From Erythroxylum novogranatense (taxonomy: Eukaryota; Streptophyta; Magnoliopsida; Malpighiales; Erythroxylaceae): a stretch of 64,000 nucleotides of DNA. The DNA is taken from positions 8,808,560 through 8,872,559 of the forward strand of contig CM057225.1 in the NCBI GenBank assembly GCA_029891385.1, given 5' to 3'. Positions 12,468 through 25,000 of this stretch are shown in pieces (the stretch's first letter is position 1; every line of letters begins with the position of its first letter). Position numbers and translations under genes: made by a program. The notes beneath the pieces were generated by a model. It was not told the DNA's origin and made no database searches. It saw nothing but the letters and a program-made list of their open reading frames with translations.

Positions 12468-13271
12468 GAGTCACGAAAGTACCAAAAACGTGAACAAAAA
12501 GTGGAATGAGAAAATTAAAATTGACAGAAATAGAGACTAGAGGTTGGCGATTCGGGACTTGTGGGTGCTGTAAATGTGAGAGAGATGAAGAAATTGAAAG
12601 ATAGGAGTGAATTAGTGGTAAAAATCGAGGCTTATGGCAGTGGGCATTGTGGAATGGCTGGAGATTGTTGGGGAAAATGTGAAGGGAAGACAGCAATGCG
12701 ATGTGGAGAAGATGGGGTGGAGTCGGCTGTGAACTTGAGGGGTTGGGTGGAAATCAAGGAAGATGAAGAAAATCTGGAAAAGAGGAGAGAAGCAGGGGCT
12801 GTCGACAATGGGGAAAGTGATGAGTGGAGAAATGGAAAAATTAGGGTATGGCCATGAATGGGGATTGAAGAAATTGGTGAAATCAAGTGTGAAATGGAGG
12901 AGTAGATGGAAATCAAAGAAAAAGAAAATCTGGGGAAGAGAAGGAACAAGGCTGCCGTGGCTGAAGGAACAAGATGACAGAGGAGAGGGTGAAGTGATTT
13001 GGGGGGAAAACAAAGGGGGAGGGCGGTAACCAAAATTAATTTTCGTTTTGCGTTTTTTTTTTTGTTTAAGAAATTTAAAGTAAATGAAAAACTGATAAGA
13101 AAATTAAAACAAAATAAAAATTGTGACAGAAAATAATAATAATAACAAATTAAAATTCCTAACTAAATAATGAAAATAAAACTATTAAAGAAGGAATAAT
13201 GACAAACCTGAACACTTTACGAACATGCTTCTTTATAGTCGTAAGCTAGACTCATGTTGGAACTTACCGAT
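12468..13271 (-). mobile_element. Athila spacer between integrase and post-integrase frame
   Basis: This part is strongly strand-biased: minus-strand reading is rich in CT (TTCCTCCC-like), which yields several overlapping Ser/Pro/Leu-rich chance frames in 12.6-13.0 kb. No domain is recognisable. A pyrimidine-rich leader before a downstream gene would suit a splice acceptor, which is how env-position genes of such elements are thought to be expressed; that is inference. Confidence 0.55.
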
Positions 13272-14330
13272 TCAGAGATAAGTTGGTGGAACCAACCCGA
13301 TTTCGTCGACCTTTTCGATCGGTGAATGTTCATAATAAGGCTTAAGACGGTGTCCGTTTACCTTGAAAACTTTAGAAGTGTCAACGCTTTGAATTTCCAC
13401 CGCACCATGAGAAAACACGTTAGTAACAATAAGCGGGCCAAGCCAGCGAGATCGTAATTTTCGAGAAATAACTTAAGCTTTGAATGATAAAGAAGAACTT
13501 TTTGTCAATGGAAAATGTTTCCTAGAAATCATCTTATCATGAAAAGCTTTAGTTTTATCCTTGTAAATTTTGAATTTTCATATGCTTCATTCTGAATCTC
13601 CTCCAACTCTTGCAATTGTAATTTCCGACTAGTGCTTACCTTTAATTGATCCATGTTCAAGCGCTTGTATTGATAAGCTCTATGTTCAATTTCCACGGGT
13701 AAATGACAAGGCTTACCAAAATTAACCTGTAGGCGACATACCTATAGGAGTTTTGTATGCAGTCCGATAAGCCCATAAAGCGTCATCGATCGAAGACTCA
13801 ATCTTCTTGGTTTGGGTTAACCACTTTTTCCAAGATGGACTTGATTTCCCTGTTGGATACTTCAGCTTGCCCACTGGTTTTCGGATGATAGGCGGTAGAG
13901 ATTCGATGCGTAATACCATATCGTTTCATGAGCGCTTCAAAAATCTTGTTGCAAAAATCGTTCCTCGATCGCTAATGATGGCTCGAGGCATTCCAAACCT
14001 GACAAAAATATTTGATTTAACAAAATCAATGACCGTTTTAGCATCATCAGATATAGTAGCCTTAGCTTCAACCCACTTAGAAACATAGTCTACTGCCAAG
14101 AGAATGTAATTCTTACCGAAAGAAGAAGGGAAACGGACCCATAAAATCTATGCCCCAAACATCAAAAATTTCACATACCGAATGTTCGTCAATGGCATCG
14201 ATTCTTGGATCCCAAGTTACTGTTCTCGACAACGATCGAAGACTTGCAAAACATGTAAGAGTCATAAAATAACTTAGGCCAAAACAATCCACATTCTAAA
14301 ATTTTCCTGTGATTCGTTTAGCCCAAATGT
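13272..14330 (-). pseudogene. Athila integrase region of pol, broken
   Basis: Minus-strand translation shows the integrase core around 13.97-14.17 kb ([27 protein letters not shown]), the piece [19 protein letters not shown] at 13725-13780, and the C-terminal module ending [20 protein letters not shown] before a TGA at 13272-13274. These are the Asp-Asp-Glu transposase-type core and C-terminal domain that insert the cDNA. Small deletions shift frame several times. The equivalent region of the second Athila element is at 61200-62313. Confidence 0.85.
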
Positions 14331-14375
14331 CCCTACACGGATGAATGACAAAATTGTAAAATAGATGAAACTTCA

Positions 14376-15205
14376 TCATCGTGGCGCATCTCTAACAATC
14401 TGATCAGCACAAAATTTCCACAAGTAAGGCTCATCCCAAACATAATATTTAGCCTCACGCTTAATTTTATCTTTTTCAGCTCTAGACAAATCATTAGGTA
14501 ACGACTTGGTAACTAAAAAATTTACTATGTCTGCATACCAAGGGGTTACCTGTTGAACTGCGAAAAGGCTCTCATCTGGAAATTTGTCGTGAAGAATATC
14601 AGATGTAGTACTGGATGTGATTCGGCTTAAGTGGTCAGCCACCAAATTCTCTGCTCCTTTCTTGTCGCGAATTTCCACATCAAATTCTTGAATCAATAAG
14701 ATCCAGCGAATCAATCTGGGCTTGGCTTCTTTCTTGTTCACTAAGTACCTTAGCGCGGCATGATCAGAATAAATAATCACCTTGGTCCCCACAAATAAGA
14801 CCGAAACTTCTCGAGCCAAAGGCATTGCTAGAAACTCCTTCTCCGTTGTGGAATAATTTTCTCGCATCATTAAGTGTCATAGAAGCATAATAAATGACAT
14901 GTGGTACCTTATCCACTTTTGTCCCAACACCACGCCTCTTGCATAATCGGACGCGTCGCACATCAACTCGAAAGGAATGTCCCAGCGTGGTGGCTGAATA
15001 ATCGGTGCGGTAGTGAGGCGCTCCTTTAGCTCGTTGAGCGCACTTGGCATTGTTCATCAAAATTGAATTTCACATCTTTTGGAGCAATTGGCACGTGGGT
15101 TTGCGCAATCTTGGAGAAGTCTTTGATAAATCGCCGATAAAATCCTGCATGACCAAGAAAAGAACGAACTTCCGCACATTCGCGGGTAAGATAAAGATTG
15201 AATAA
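14376..15205 (-). pseudogene. Athila RNase H and linker to integrase, broken
   Basis: A frame at 14376-14870 includes [70 protein letters not shown] and [22 protein letters not shown]. These are the RNase H catalytic core and tether of Ty3/gypsy pol. The upstream part ([18 protein letters not shown], near 14880-14930) is in another frame. RNase H removes genomic RNA from the RNA:DNA hybrid. It is continuous with RT upstream, but a frameshift near 14870 and others separate the pieces. Confidence 0.88.
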
Positions 15206-16100
15206 CATCTATCTTGGCCTTATCGACTTCAATTCCTTTGGGCTAAAGCAGTATGACCCAAAATAATGCCTTCATTAACCATAAAGTGACACTTCTCGTA
15301 ATTTAAAACCAAATTAGTTTCAATGCAACGCGTTTTAGCGCTTTTTCAAGGTTAAGGATGCATGTTTCAAAAGACTCTCCATATACCGTGAAATCGTCCA
15401 TAAAAATTTCCATGCAATTTTCAACCAAATTGGAGAAAATACCTACCATACACCGTTGGAATGTCATTGGTGCGTTGCACAATCAAATGGCATTACGTCG
15501 GTGGCGAAGGTACCGAATGGGCATGTGAAGGTCGTCTTTCCTGGTCTTGTGGTGCTACCAAAATCGATGATATCCTGAATACCCATCTAAACAACAATAG
15601 TGAGATTTTCCGCTAATCTTTCAAGCATCGATCAATAAAAGGAAGCGGAAAGTGATCTTTCTAGTAACTGAATTAAGCCTCCTATAATCTATGCATACCG
15701 CCAACCATTTTGAACACGAGTGGAATTAACTCACCATTCTTTGTTCTCCATTACCGTAACACGGTTTTCTTGATACTGACTTGTACGGACTTACCCATTC
15801 TTGTCGAAATCGGATAAATGATGCTGCGTCAAGAAGTTTCAAAATCTCTTTCTTTACCACTTCCATCATGGCGGGTTAAGTCGACGCTGTGGTTGCCGCA
15901 CCTCTTTCGCCTCATCCTCCATCAAAATTCGATGCATGCATATAGTGGGATGATTCCTTTCAAATCGGCGATTGTCCATCCAAAAGCTTCTTTGTGCGCC
16001 TTGAAACATTAATAAGTTGATTTTCCGCACATCGAAAGTTGGTTAGAAATAATTAAAGGCAATGTATCTTTCTCACCTAAAAGACATATTTAAGGTGATT
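15206..16100 (-). pseudogene. Athila reverse transcriptase region, broken
   Basis: Minus-strand reading at about 15350-15425 gives NCMEIFMDDFTVYGESFETCILNL, which contains the catalytic FMDD form of the YxDD box (15390-15404). Downstream, 15026-15208 reads ECAEVRSFLGHAGFYRRFIKDFSKIA, the conserved end of the RT/thumb segment. The N-terminal half (15450-16100) can be followed only in fragments because of many 1-3-base deletions. Confidence 0.85.
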
Positions 16101-17100
16101 GGGCAAGCTTTTCAATTCTAATGTTGGTGGGTGATCAATGATGGCGCAACTTGTCTTCCCTCTTGAAGCTTCTATGGGCGTGGTGATGGAGCAATGAAAT
16201 TGCTGTCTCCTCCTCGCACTTTATCAACCATCACCGAATCTTTATTTCCATTCCTTTGGAGCGTTTCGCCTTTGGCTTCCCTAAATAACGTGACTTGTTC
16301 ATTATCGGCCAAGATTGTGCGTTAACTTCATTTTCCTTTAAGGCTACCATCGACGCAGATTTCCCATTCCCTTGTGGCGTGTCGCTATTGGTTCACTAGG
16401 TAACGTGAATTCCTCTCTTCTTTGGACAATATGGAGCGTCGGTTTCATTTCCTTCAAGGCTCCTCTTGGACGCAAAATTCGTCTCCTTGCTCCCTTGATT
16501 GCTTGCAGACTCATCACATCCATGAATAGGTGACGCATCCTCCATCGATTCTTCTTCATCGTGATGCCTATACTCCAAATTTCCGCATCCAAGTGTCAAT
16601 GAAATCTACTGAAACCACAGATTGTTCATCATCCGGAATTTTCATGGTGTTATAAATATTGAATTTAATTAAATCACCATCAAACTCCATAGTTAACGAC
16701 CCATCGTGAACATCGATTTTAGTTCTAGTCGTTTTCAAGAACGACCTTTCGAATAAAATCGGAGTAGAAGATGATGAGTCATCCGTGCCCATCTCAAAAT
16801 ATAAAAGTCAATAGGAAAAAGCATGTTTCCCACTTGAACCAATATATCCTCTAACACACCTTTCGGGTAGCGTTTGATCGATCGCTAATTGAATTACCAC
16901 GTTAGTTTCTTTAAGAGGTCCAACATTCAAAGATTTATAAACATCATATGGCATGACATTAATGGGCCACCTAAATCTAACATAGCCCTTTCAATTCGCG
17001 ATTACCAATTTGACACGGGATAGTAAACATACGGATCTTGGCATTTCGGTGGAAGCTTTTCTTTTGCAAGATGGCTGAAACGTTTTCGCCTAAGCGAACT
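16101..17100 (-). pseudogene. Athila protease and linker region, broken
   Basis: The frame at 16568-16792 reads TPILFERSFLKTTRTKIDVHDGSLTMEFDG, corresponding to the conserved Athila segment 'PxLGRPFLKTARTKIDV' just after the aspartic protease. The protease itself (16.8-17.1 kb) is fragmentary and I cannot see an intact D-S/T-G active site. The part at 16.1-16.55 kb is the variable acidic linker before RT. Confidence 0.7.
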
Positions 17101-17573
17101 TTCTCATTGGATTTTAATTTCCTCTTGGGCGTACATAAAGCTCCTTAAGAAATTTAGCATAATCGAATTTGTTTAATTGCATCGAAGAGGAATATTTACG
17201 AACCTTTGGAAAGTATCCAAAATTTCCTTTTCTTGTTCTTCCTTCTTCGCCTTTGCTAATCGACTCGGAAAAGGAGGTGGAAGCACCTTGTTAATCACGA
17301 CTTTTGCTTCTCTTCGGTATGCGTGATTTCTTCCTCTATTTCTCGTGTTGAAGCCTTGAATTGATTCCGCAGTTCTTTACCGCCATAGCGTGATTGCCTT
17401 TGCACTTTCTGTCTAGGATTTACCTCTGGTTGTCTTTGGAAAATTACGAGTTCAGCGATTCCATTCGGTTTCTCGCTGCTGCAATTTGACTCAATTGATT
17501 GTCAAAATTTCTTTGTTGATTTTCCAAGTTCCGAATGCTCGCTTCAGTAGACCGTTGAAACGCCAAAGTATTC

Positions 17574-18450
17574 GTGGTTAAAGTTTGTAATGCCTCTTCT
17601 AAAGAAGACTTACCTTGGAAGTTGATGCATATTTGGATTTTTGGCTACCGCGAATGGTGGTCTATATGGCTGAAAATTCGTGGATGCTTGTTGCCCTTGA
17701 GGATTCCCATATCGCAAGTTCGGATGATCGCGCCATCCCGGATTATAAGTATTGGAGAATGGGTCATACTTCCTTTGAGTTGGCCCATTGAATCCACCCA
17801 CGGCATTCACCTGTTCAGCATTGTCTTCCTGCAAAATTGGACATGAATCAGTAGGATGTCCAACCATTGAGCAAATTCCACATACCTTAGCTTCTTCTTT
17901 TCTTGAAACCGCTAACTGTCGCACTAAAGAAGTGAGGTCATCCAATCGCTTTTCTACCGAAGTCGCAATAACTTCATTCACGCCCTTTGACCCATGACCT
18001 GTACGGATTCCAAACTGTTGTGTATTGGAGGCCATGTTCGTTATCAATTCTCTCGCGGCTGCTGGCGTTTTGTCAACTAAGGCACCACCGTAGCGGCGTC
18101 AATCATGCTCTGTCGGAAAGTAAAGTCCTTCATAAAATACTTGAATTAACAATTGTTCGCTTATCGATGATCACGGACAACTCGCGATAATTTTTAAATC
18201 TTTCCCAATATTAAGTAAAGTGTTTCTCACATATGTTGCGAATTCCACAAATTTCCTTAGAATATTGGCAGCTCTCGATGCTGGAAAATACTTCTCGAAA
18301 AGAGTCTCTTCATCTCGGCCCATGTTTGCACATTTTCTCAATTGAATAATAAAGCCAATCTGTGCATCATCTTTAAGGAAAGCGGAAAAGCTCTCGACTT
18401 GATCTGTTCTTCCGTCACATTGGTCGGTTTCATGCCCATGCAAACTACAT
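17574..18450 (-). pseudogene. Athila gag with CCHC zinc knuckle, broken
   Basis: A frame at 17610-18047 contains VEKRLDDLTSLVRQLAVSRKEEAKVCGICSMVGHPTDSCP: a CCHC knuckle (C-x2-C-x4-H-x4-C) of the nucleocapsid type that binds the element RNA, followed by the Athila-typical NPGWRDHPNLRYGNPQGQQ. Upstream (18171-18443) the capsid-like part is split by frameshifts. A remnant of the GMKPT/VTEEQ region is visible around 18400-18440. Confidence 0.85.
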
Positions 18451-18766
18451 CAAATTCCTTTAAGTGCTTGTATGGATCTTCTCGGTAAACCCACGAAAAT
18501 AGGCAACAAATGAATCAGTCCAGTTTTAATTCAAAAGTATTATTATCACCTAAATTTGGAAAATTGATGCGATGAGGTTGTTGGTCGTCGGTTGGTGCGG
18601 CGAGTTCGCGAAGAGTGCGGTTGGCAACGATCCTATCCATCTTCTGCGTTTCTTTGTATTGTTTGGTTTGTTTCGCGATCTTTTTAGCTGTCTTCTCGAT
18701 CTCGATTGTCTTGTAAATTATCTGATTGGTTTGAGCAGCGTAGCATTACATAAACCGTCAAAGATT

Positions 18767-18782
18767 CCCCGCAACGGCGCCA
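18767..18782 (-). other. Primer-binding site, tRNA-Asp type
   Basis: On the minus strand TGGCGCCGTTGCGGGG lies 8 nt after the LTR end. Athila elements typically use TGGCGCCGTTGCCGGGG, complementary to tRNA-Asp; one C is missing here. Confidence 0.85.
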
Positions 18783-18790
18783 AAATTTGG

Positions 18791-20241
18791 TGATCTTGTC
18801 TTTGCAACCAAATATAAAAGAAATCACTTCCGTTAAAACAAATTAATGTAGTAGCGGGCGGATATCGTTCCACGAGGAATTTTACGATTATGAAAATCAC
18901 GAATTCAAACAACACAAATAATAAAAAGGGGTTTTGTTACTCACCTGAAAGAAGAATAAAAATCGAGAAAGGAAAAATTGCAAATTGAAGTAATAATCAA
19001 GACTGAAAATCGATAGGAAAAATACCTTGGTTTGGTCACCGATGTTACCATGCTATTATGGATCCTCGACAAAATTATAATTATTAACGAACATTCACCG
19101 AGAGAATTTCCTATCAATTATGTTGACTAGAAACATGTATCCTAGCAACCTTATTAAACAACAATCTAGATACGATCATAGATTAATTGCCTAATAGCAT
19201 TAAGAGCCAATGACAAGTGATAACATATGCGACATGAAATCAATCAAGTGGGTAATTTCTTAGGATTTTCCGACTCTAACATAGAGGAGTTAATCCTAAT
19301 TGCTACTTATGGTTACCAAAATTGAGCGTCGATTTTGTTAACCTAGCGATTAAATCCTTTAATCTCTAGTTGCTTTTTAGAAACTAACGAATCCAATTAA
19401 AAGATTAATTTGAAATTACCCAATGAGCGTTAATAAAATGAAGAAGAATCAGACATCTCACCACAATAGCATGGATCTCGGATCCCTCAACCAAAACAAG
19501 AAAATTAGTTACTCATACTTGAATTGAAAACAAAAGAAATAAATAAAGAGACAATCTCCATAACTAGTTTTTAGTAAAAGTAACGTTAATCACAAGAGAA
19601 ATTCTGCAGAAAATTAAAGACAAAGAAACCAGAAAAGTGAATCAGCTAAAGCCCTAAACCTATCGATGAATACTTGAAAAGTGCGGAGAAATAAACTATG
19701 AGAAAATAATATCCAATAGCCTTCTTTGTGAATATGCGATAGCCTCTCTTAAACTCTGGAAAACAAAAAAAAGAATGTGCTGTCTGCGTAAAACTCCAGG
19801 AGGAGTTTCAAGATTGCCTTCTGCTGTCTCAAAACCTAGCCCCTTCACTTGTCCACGTCAGCCTCCTTTTTAAAATCTCCTCATGATCTTGTTTTTTATT
19901 ACATCCAATTAAATCATCTTTGAATTTCAGCGGAAAACTTCTTAAAAAGGGACCCCACAGAATCTTTGGCACTTTTGTTCTACTGGGATACAATCTTCTG
20001 GAAATTCTGCAGATTTAGAATTCTTGACCTTAGGCGTGCCCACGCCTAATCTTTGAATTTCGTCCAGATTAGGGATTTTCGAACTTCTTGCCATTTCTTT
20101 CCTCGTTTTGATCCTTTTTCATCTTTTGGTATTGAAAACCATCTGTGAACATTTATAAGATAATTCCATCAACTTTTATAAACCAATTTCACAAATCAAC
20201 CAAATTAAGCCCAAAACATATGCATTTAAAATGACTTATCA
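18791..20241 (-). repeat. 5' LTR of the Athila element
   Basis: 1451 bp, near-identical to 8388-9836, with TGAT...ATCA ends. On the minus strand it opens TGATAAGTCATTTTAAATGC. It should contain the promoter of the element, but I cannot assign a TATA box with confidence. Confidence 0.9.
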
Positions 20242-21449
20242 TCTCATTGTGATAATTGTATAAGTGATTCTTTGACTTGAGGTCATCAAAGTTAACTTGT
20301 ATGGGGATTGCTATGTTTTGATACTAATTATTAACTATTTAATCATAGGTCATTTAATCGACAAACATTAGATATAGCATGACCTATATGGAGATAGTTG
20401 AGTGATCAAGATAGGATTCATCACCCTAAAGTAATTAGGGAGAATATTTCGTTGTTTTCGATTAGTATTAATTCAAGAAATCCTTGGCAAGGTGAAATGA
20501 TGTTTTTGTAAACAGTTTACAAATGTCATTAATTAAATCGATAGCTAACGGTGGAGAACTAATATAATTAGACTCAAAATAAAGTAGACATTAATTTCAT
20601 GCTCTATGTCTAATCAAAACATTGTATAATGAAAGGAGAAAATTATACGAAAAAATTACGCATGAAAAAATTAGTCAAAACCACTTTGACATTCCTAAAC
20701 ATTTAGGTGGTCATGATGCGTTGTTAGGCGTCAATCTTGATTTATGATTATAAATTATTTAATTGGATAATTAAAGATAAATTAAAGAAAATTTAATTTA
20801 TCTAATATAATTATAAATTAAAATTAGATTTTATAATCATTGCCATCATATTTGAAAATCTAATGGGTCTCACATATGGAATGGGTTGAAAAGAGCAAAG
20901 TTAATTTAATTAAGTTGGACTTGATTGTAAAGTTTAAGAAACCTTATGATTAAATATGAAATATTTAATAAATAAGGATCAATATGAGATATTAAATCTT
21001 ATATGGGCATAATTGGTATTTAATTAGAATTACAAAATTATTTGTAATTCTAACTAAGTTTAATTAAAATTAGAATTTAATTTCAATTAAATTACTAGAA
21101 TGTCCAAAGCTTATTATAAATAGGCTTAAGTTACATGGAGCTAGCACTTCTTGTTTAACCCTCTCGTAAGACTTACGTAATTCTTTCAACTGCTCGTGGA
21201 TACTGTTAGAATAGAACACTTGTGTGACACGGTAGTTGAGATGAATTAGTTTTGGGAACAGTTTGAGGGCTCGACAAGACAAAGATTAAGCTTTAAAATA
21301 AGTTGCAAATTAAATTTCACTTTATTATGATTTATTAATCATTTTATAGAATTAAATAAATTTTGATTTTTGGGAAATAAAAAATCATGAAAATGTTTCG
21401 TGGTTATTCTACTGTGGTCGGGATCGGATCTTAACCCAGTTTTCCAACA
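20242..21449 (+). mobile_element. Older LTR-like remnant interrupted by the Athila insertion
   Basis: AT-rich sequence without coding potential that ends in GATCTTAACCCAGTTTTCCAACA at 21427-21449, an LTR-type terminus. A TATA-like TTATAAATAG at about 21115 lies roughly 330 bp before that end, as in a plus-oriented LTR. No primer-binding site follows, so this would be a solo or broken LTR. Its left part may be the 66 bp at 8322-8387. The class (copia-like) is a guess. Confidence 0.4.
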
Positions 21450-21451
21450 AT

Positions 21452-22090
21452 TCTTACTTCCTAAACCAATTGATAATGCTGAAGGGTAAAATAAAGAAGG
21501 ATGTTACTTGCAAAATTGGCAATAAAAAGCTATCTAGCCTTTGGTTTGATATCTAGACTAGAAATGATCCCCTAATATATAATCAATTGCCTCGAATTTG
21601 TTTACTGGATTTCCATAGACAATTTAAAGTAGGTGTTGTGATTAAAAAAGGGGATTGGAACCTACCAGTAGAAATTAATCATTTAGGCCCTTCTTATGCT
21701 TCTAATTTGAATAGCCTGGACTGTTGTCTTTAGAACGACATTCTTATCAATCTGCTCTTTAATATAAAATGTAAAGAAAATTTTCATTTATCTAATCCTT
21801 GAATTGCACCAACTTGTTTGAAACAAAATCTTACTCCCTAAGGTTTCCTTTTACTATGGTTGCCAATTAAAAACAAGCTTAATACACTGGACATGTTGCA
21901 TTACCTAAACTTCAACCCCGACTACTCTGTAACCTAAAGGAGGAAAGTAGGAAACATCTATTCTTTGTCTGCCCCTATTATACCACTATTTGGAACAATG
22001 TCAAAAGTAAGTATCAAGATTGAATGCATGTGCTTCAATAACTTGAGATCTTTCTTACTTTTATAAGGACAGGTTCGTGTAAAATATCCT
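21452..22090 (+). pseudogene. LINE ORF2 fossil, zinc-binding RT C-terminal region
   Basis: Plus-strand translation reads KDVTCKIGNKKLSSLWFDI, then a stop, TRNDPLIYNQLPR, VGVVIKKGDWNLP, and about 200 bp later LCNLKEESRKHLFFVCP with YYTTIWNNVK. This is the region just before and within the zinc-binding domain (zf-RVT) at the C-terminus of plant L1 ORF2. In-frame stops and at least two frameshifts show it is old. No poly(A) or target duplication is visible. Confidence 0.75.
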
Positions 22091-25000
22091 GGTTGTCCAC
22101 AGAGGAAACATCGATCAGTGATAGGGTAACTTTAAGCTCAAATGGCAAGATTCCTCTACTCTACCCAATTAGATTTCTTCTTATTATCATACTGTTTTCT
22201 TTTTAGAAAATTCATAACTATTAGGCTCTCTCTCTTATTGAGAGACAATGTTGGTTTACCTTAGGATTCCTAAAGATTCTAAGGAGGTCTACTATTAGGA
22301 GTTGGAACATGTTTGTATGAGATATAGAAGGAATGCAACCTCAAAAGATTCCAAAAGAGATCTTTCAGGACACCTTAGAGAGTATTCTCTAAAATATTAG
22401 AGAATAAGATCTTAATATCCCTATAATGCCCTTCTAAATAAGCAGTAGTAGACTACTCCAGAGAGATTGTTTCTAGAGACTTTAACAAGATTTTGGTAAA
22501 GACTAGGGTATGCGAAAGGAAATATCAATGTGGAAACTATCAAATACCTTGTGGAGGTGTTATCTGGCACATAATGAATGAGATGATCAGGTGGCTCTAA
22601 TTCATCATGCGTTAACCAAAAAGAGGAGTTAAGGTAATACCACTGAGAAGATTAGAGAGTTATGACACTTTTACTTATGTCTCTTTACACTTTTACATGA
22701 GAATATGTGATGCAATGTGATGGTATCCTCTGAAGTTCCTTTAATTTGGAAAATTATCTGAAGTCCTTATTGTTAATACAATAGTTGGCCCCTAAAAGCA
22801 TGAGTTCCATTTGTTCCTTGGTTGTTTATTTGTAGTAGGAGAATTTTCATATGACCCCTATGTATTCTTCCATGTCAAAGTTTGGTGCCCAATTTTTAAT
22901 GACAAAATAATGATTTCATGTAATGGTCATTTCCTCGGGCAATAATAGAATTTATTGTTCTCTCTCTACCTCTTCTTCTGTCTTCATGAAAGGAATTGTC
23001 AGTCATTTTCTTAAGGTTATGGCTTTATTCAAAATAGTCTAGATGTTCCAACAACCAATGTGATTACCACTTCTTCTTCCAGATCTTAAGGGAGCGTTGA
23101 GTTTGAAGTTGGGTTAGATGGTCATAGTATTGGATAGTGTGTTTTGGGCCTTTTAGTTCTGAGAAGAACTTAGAACGATATCATTTAAGTCGTCTCTTGG
23201 TGTGATGACCCAATGGCAACTTATGCGCTAACACTGAGCCTAGGGGCATTTGAGGTGCCCTGAAGGGGAGTTAGGTTGTCATTAACAAGTAAGAAGAACC
23301 TATACTCATGGCCCAAAATTAGTACAGTTTTGAGTGTAGTGTATGCATGTACTTCCTGACCCAATAAGCTTCATGATCTTCTACTTAATGCATTTTTGTT
23401 AACAAAACAGTTTTTCTTTGTTTATTATAGATCCTTCAATGCTAATTCTAAATAAAAGACTTTAGAAAGCATCTTCTAATTTCAACATAATCTAGACTTT
23501 TGTTTACCTAATGGTTCATTTAATGAAGTGGAGAATGTTCTTAAAAGTTTAAAATTATAAATAGCAATTATTGTCTACTAAATTAAAAGAAATACAGTTT
23601 ATTTTAATAGCTTAATCTAAGAGAGTTTTAGAATAATCTATATATAGATTTTGTTTCTTATGTAACATTGAAAGTTCAAAGTAACTATTGATTTAATATA
23701 GGTACTAATTTTACTCATAATTCAAAAGGTTAAAATGAGGTTGACTTTAACCCGTTTATATTATTATAGAAATTTTTTATAGTTTAAATTTAGATTATAA
23801 AATTTTCATATTAACAAATTTAAAATTAGTCTTTCGTTTAAATAATTAAAATTGATTACCTATATCATCTTGGTTTTATAATGTTATTTCTCGGGCAACT
23901 AATTTTAATAAAAAATATGTCAACTTATCAAAATGTTTTTCATCGTATTAAAAAGTAACAATATTGTACCATTAGTATATAAACCAGGTCATTTAATAAA
24001 TTAAAATGACCTTATTATTGAAGTTATTTATAATGTGAAAAATGAATTATTTGGATGTCTATTGTTAATTCCAATAAAAGATTGATGGAAGGACTTTTCG
24101 ATTCAAAAACTACTTATACGTATTTGTAACATTGTATAAGCAGATCCAATCAAATATCTTCAACACTTATGAGTCTCTTTGTTTGATCTTTGAGGTTTAG
24201 AATATTGGGGGACTAGTTACATAGCATACTAAATTACTCAAGTAATTTCTCTGGCTAACATAGTGCCAAACTTTTCCTGTCCGTGACAAGAAGTGAAAGA
24301 TTTAAATACTCGGACAAGCAAAACATAATGTTTTAGTGTGCCAGACCGGACCATGTGCAACCCAAAATCGTATGAAGAAATCTTCAATTTGTCACACAGG
24401 AGCAGTCGGGAAAATAGATCTGAGATCTACTAACATGTTCCTTCATTGACCTTAAAAAACAATAGGTAGCATGATGTATTGTCGTACATGCAGAAGCAGC
24501 CTCGAGAACAAGCGTTTAAAACAAGAAGAAACTCGTACAGCTTCCACTTCCATGTAACTTTTTGACCCTTCAGTTTCGAGTGACATGGTACCTGAGATGC
24601 CTTGCCTCTAATTGGCCATACAAGTTCCCAGGAGAGTTCAGTTCAGTGCACAATATCGAAAAGTCCCTCCTAGGCTTAGGCAGGTTTATGGCCTCAACTG
24701 AAGCTTTGATATTAAATAACAATATAAGGAAAACAAACAACTTGCAATACTGCAGCCTTGGTTTATTTACATGCTTAGAATATATGTGAAGCTGGTAGCT
24801 ACCTCGAATACGTTGTATAGATTAAGATTCCAAAGTATACTTTTATGCATTAGTATATTAAAGTCATATTTAAAGTTGAATTTTATAATTATATAAACTT
24901 GTTATCTATATTGATTTAATTTTGATTGTGAATACTAAAAATTTTCATCTAATTTTAATACTTATAAAGTGAAAGAGAAAAGGGTTGTTTTGCCTATAAA

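Larger units (their letters stand above)
8388..20241 (-). mobile_element. Athila-type Ty3/gypsy retrotransposon with both LTRs, coding region broken
   Basis: The LTRs (8388-9836 and 18791-20241) are close to identical over about 1.45 kb and have TGAT...ATCA ends. A tRNA-Asp-type primer site at 18767-18782 and a polypurine tract at 9837-9852 fix minus orientation. In sense order it contains gag with a CCHC knuckle, the post-protease linker, RT with FMDD, RNase H, integrase, a post-integrase open frame and a long 3' non-coding spacer. This is the Athila order, and total length (11.85 kb) is normal for the lineage. All coding parts carry frameshifts, so it is not autonomous as read. I could not find a convincing 5-bp target-site duplication: flanks are ...AATTGG and TCTCAT.... 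Confidence 0.92.

Noticed and set aside
12612..13033. Overlapping Ser/Pro-rich frames on the minus strand and Lys/Glu-rich ones on the plus strand
   Set aside because: They are products of a strongly strand-biased CT-rich spacer inside the Athila element, not genes.
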